From CAWFLT01 sp963816795 (lineage in GTDB: Bacteria; Acidobacteriota; Vicinamibacteria; Vicinamibacterales; SCN-69-37), in NCBI GenBank assembly GCA_963816795.1, contig CAWFLT010000022.1, positions 1-48,006 of the forward strand: a stretch of 48,006 bases of DNA. The letters are read 5' to 3'. A model generated the notes under the pieces. It was not told the DNA's origin. It saw only the letters and a list, made by a program, of their open reading frames with translations, and ran no database searches. This document shows positions 46,006-48,006 of this stretch, one piece after another. Each line of letters opens with the position of its first letter. Position 1 is the first letter of the stretch. The position numbers and the translations under genes were made by a program.

Positions 46006-46073
46006 GGCTTCGCGGACGTACTCCGAAGAGTGAGAAGGCTGGACGTAACTCGCTGCAGGAGAACGAGTACGGC

Positions 46074-46472
46074 CTAGGCGGTTTGTAGAATCTCTCGCGA
46101 CTTGCCAGGGCTGGCGAGCCACGACGAGAGCGTGAGCACGGCGTGTCGAACGCCGTCGGTCGCGGCCAGGCGGAGCGTGAGCATGTAGTCCGGCGAACCG
46201 TCTTCGCCGCGCAGCGCGAGTTGGACCCAGCGACGGTCCGTCTGTTCCCACGTGCTGTAGACTTCGATCCGCCAGTGGCGGCTGCGCACGGTGACTTCGC
46301 GACCATCGAGCCCGGTGAACAGCCGGTCCGCTTCGGCGCCCGAGTCTGCGACGTGATCCTCAGGGAATGGAACCGGCACGACCGGCGCTCGATTCGAATT
46401 GCACACGAGACGCAGGCCTGGACCGTTGTCCGGCACACGTCCCACGGCTTCCCCGCCGACGTGACGAGCCAT
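46074..46472 (-). CDS. Unknown 132-residue protein, right-arm copy
   Basis: Mirror copy of the ORF at 44318-44716, ATG at 46472. Differs at three residues (A/V twice, E/D once). Divergently placed against M20 copy 2, preserving the arm's gene order. Confidence 0.6.
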   Translation of the reverse strand: MARHVGGEAVGRVPDNGPGLRLVCNSNRAPVVPVPFPEDHVADSGAEADRLFTGLDGREVTVRSRHWRIEVYSTWEQTDRRWVQLALRGEDGSPDYMLTLRLAATDGVRHAVLTLSSWLASPGKSREILQTA

Positions 46473-46642
46473 CACCCAAAACAGATGTGCAATTTACTCG
46501 CCACAGGCGCGGTCTCGATTTCAAGGGACTTTAGCGAACTCGTCCGACACCGGTCACGAAACTCACGCCCTTTTGGCGTGGCAGCCGTGTAAATATTTCG
46601 AAAGACAGACTCCTGCCGGAAGTCTTCGAACATAAGGATTTC

Positions 46643-48006
46643 ATGATCCCGATTCTCGATTTCATTCACACCAACCGCGATCGCTACATCGACGAGCTCA
46701 AGGGCTACCTCGCGATCCCTTCGATCAGCGCGCTCCCACAACATCACGCGGACGTCCGGCGCTGCGGCGAATGGACCGCGGACGAGTTGCGGCGTGTCGG
46801 CCTCGAGAACGTCCGGCTGATCGAGACACCCGGGCACCCCGTCGTGTACGGCGAGTGGCTGCACGCGCCGGGCGCGCCGACGATGTTGTTCTACGGGCAC
46901 TACGACGTGCAGCCGGTCGATCCGCTCGAGCTCTGGGAGTCGCCGCCGTTCGAGGCCACCGTCCGCGACGGCGAGATCTACGCCCGCGGCGCCGCCGACG
47001 ACAAGGGCCAGGTCTTCATGCACCTGAAAGCGATCGAGGCGCACTTGAAGAAAGCCGGCAAGCTGCCCGTCAACATCAAGGTGATCATCGAGGGCGAGGA
47101 AGAAGTCGGGTCGGCGCATCTCGACGACTTCATCCGCGACCACAAGGCCGATCTCGCCGCCGACGTCGTCGTCATCTCGGATTCGGCGATGTTCGACCGC
47201 GGCGTGCCGTCGATCTGCTATTCGTTGCGCGGGCTGCTCTACTTCCAGATCGATCTGCGCGGCACCAGCACCGACCTGCACTCCGGCGTGTTCGGCGGCG
47301 CGGTCGCCAATCCCGCCAACGTGCTGGCCCGCGTGCTGGCGCAGATGAAGGATCGCGGCGGCCGCATCAAGATTCCCGGGTTCTACGACGAGGTGCGGCC
47401 GCTGTCGGACGAAGAGCGCGACGCATGGAAGCAGCTGCCGTTCAACGAGAAGAAGTACCGCAAGGACCTCGGCGCGCCGAAGCTCTCCGGCGAGACGGGG
47501 TATACGGTGCTCGAGCGCGCCTGGGCGCGTCCGACGTTCGACGTCAACGGCCTCAACGCGGGTTTCACCGGCGACGGCGCCAAGACCGTGATTCCCGCCG
47601 TCGCGATGGCGAAGGTCAGCATGCGCCTCGTGCCGGATCAGGATCCCGACACGATCGCCGAGCGCTTCGAGGACTACGTGCGCAAGATCACGCCGAAGAC
47701 GGTCGAGCTGAAGATCACGCGCATGCACGGCGGCAAGCCGTGGATCACGGACTACCACAACCCCTACGTCCAGGCCGCCGCCCGCGCGATCGAGCAGGGC
47801 TTCGGCAAACCGCCGGTGTTCTGCCGCGAGGGCGGCTCGATTCCGGTGGTGTCGACGTTCCAGAAAGAGCTCGGCGTGCCTGCGGTGCTGTTTGGCGTCG
47901 GGCTGCCCGACGAGAACGCCCACGCCCCGAACGAGCGCCTCGATCTCGGCAATTTCCACAACGGCATCGTCGCCTCGGCGATCCTGTACGAGGAGCTCGC
48001 GGGAGT
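46643..48006 (+). CDS. M20-family metallodipeptidase, copy 2, 3' end cut by window
   Basis: ATG at 46643 preceded by AAGGA. All metal and catalytic motifs of copy 1 are kept (FYGHYDVQPVD, YARGAADDKGQV, IEGEEEVGS, PDENAHAPNERL). About nine substitutions separate it from copy 1 over 455 residues, mostly conservative (V/I, V/L, I/L, R/Q). The window ends in GAGCTCGCGGGAGT, where copy 1 has GAGCTCGCGGCGACGGGAGT before its repeat array, so this copy also seems to run into an array at the point where the sequence stops. Confidence 0.9.
   Translation, partial: MIPILDFIHTNRDRYIDELKGYLAIPSISALPQHHADVRRCGEWTADELRRVGLENVRLIETPGHPVVYGEWLHAPGAPTMLFYGHYDVQPVDPLELWESPPFEATVRDGEIYARGAADDKGQVFMHLKAIEAHLKKAGKLPVNIKVIIEGEEEVGSAHLDDFIRDHKADLAADVVVISDSAMFDRGVPSICYSLRGLLYFQIDLRGTSTDLHSGVFGGAVANPANVLARVLAQMKDRGGRIKIPGFYDEVRPLSDEERDAWKQLPFNEKKYRKDLGAPKLSGETGYTVLERAWARPTFDVNGLNAGFTGDGAKTVIPAVAMAKVSMRLVPDQDPDTIAERFEDYVRKITPKTVELKITRMHGGKPWITDYHNPYVQAAARAIEQGFGKPPVFCREGGSIPVVSTFQKELGVPAVLFGVGLPDENAHAPNERLDLGNFHNGIVASAILYEELAG

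Larger units (their letters stand above)
42785..48006. repeat. Giant inverted repeat, arms at least 2.6 kb, no spacer
   Basis: Left arm 42785-45395 and right arm 45396-48006 are reverse complements. Anchors: M20 starts at 44147 and 46643, ORF starts at 44318/46472, 44786/46005 and 45258/45533 all sum to 90790-90791. At the centre CTCAAGATGAGGC (45361) mirrors GCCTCATCTTGAG (45418), and GTGCAA-C-TTGCAC lies at 45390-45402, so the palindrome closes with essentially no loop. Arms differ by scattered substitutions (three residues in the 132-residue ORF, about nine in M20) and a few short indels. Confidence 0.93.

Noticed and set aside
46472..47959. 495-residue minus-strand frame, and similar long frames at 40925-43045 and 42210-44318
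   Set aside because: These lie antisense to the M20 and HerA-like genes, are rich in Arg/His/Ala and lack family features; typical shadow frames of high-GC DNA.

Overview
High-GC bacterial DNA, most likely Acidobacteriota of the Vicinamibacteria type. This is an inference from the gene families (many secreted carboxypeptidase-regulatory-like proteins, DUF1501 and DUF1549/DUF1553 pairs, DinB, M23, a TonB-type energy transducer) and from the style of the intergenic repeats; there is no rRNA gene to confirm it. Both window ends cut through genes, so it looks like a contig or contig fragment. I saw no rRNA, no tRNA and no CRISPR array.

Layout. (1) Bases 1-21.8 kb, plus strand: eight paralogous secreted multi-module transthyretin-fold proteins (2-1736, 1838-3811, 3808-5547, 5567-7686, 11747-14080, 14321-16773, 17828-19798, 19795-21822). 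They are interrupted by a divergent lipoprotein/polA pair (8093-11602) and a four-helix-bundle gene (17069-17521). (2) 21.8-28.9 kb: pcnB on plus, facing a minus-strand run DinB, M23 lipoprotein, DUF1015, serA, serC, so serine biosynthesis sits beside a cell-wall hydrolase. (3) 28.9-34.8 kb, minus strand: cytochrome-containing DUF1549/DUF1553 protein, Tat-exported DUF1501 protein, Tat-exported NHL propeller and a small outer-membrane barrel. (4) 34.8-35.7 kb: a gene-free stretch of decayed repeats. (5) 35.7-40.5 kb, minus: DUF1028, alpha/beta hydrolase, the methionine-salvage genes mtnB-mtnD-mtnC, and a TonB-family protein. (6) 40.6-42.7 kb: remnant of a second four-helix-bundle locus and a HerA-like ATPase. 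(7) 42.8-48.0 kb: a giant spacer-less inverted repeat, arms at least 2.6 kb, carrying two copies each of an M20 dipeptidase and of two small unknown genes.

Two things stand out. First, degenerate arrays of a roughly 23-nt unit (core TACGGAGTGAA joined to GCGCGGGA or GCGCTTGA) recur at about eight places. Many begin within a few bases of a stop codon and run in the same direction as that gene. At both four-helix-bundle loci (16.8-17.7 kb and 40.6-41.1 kb) the arrays flank the gene in opposite orientations, which suggests a compact mobile unit with solo arrays as leftovers. Other short-repeat families (AATCGGCAATCG type, CATTGCC type, CTTCTCCGTGACCTC type) occupy the same kind of site. Second, the 42.8-48.0 kb palindrome has arms that differ by substitutions, so it is neither a simple read-back artefact nor a hairpin telomere.

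Caution: about thirty single-base frame breaks split otherwise canonical genes (polA, pcnB, serC, serA, DUF1015 and others). Several are restored by changing one base in a short homopolymer. I treat these as probable sequencing indels and annotate the genes whole.
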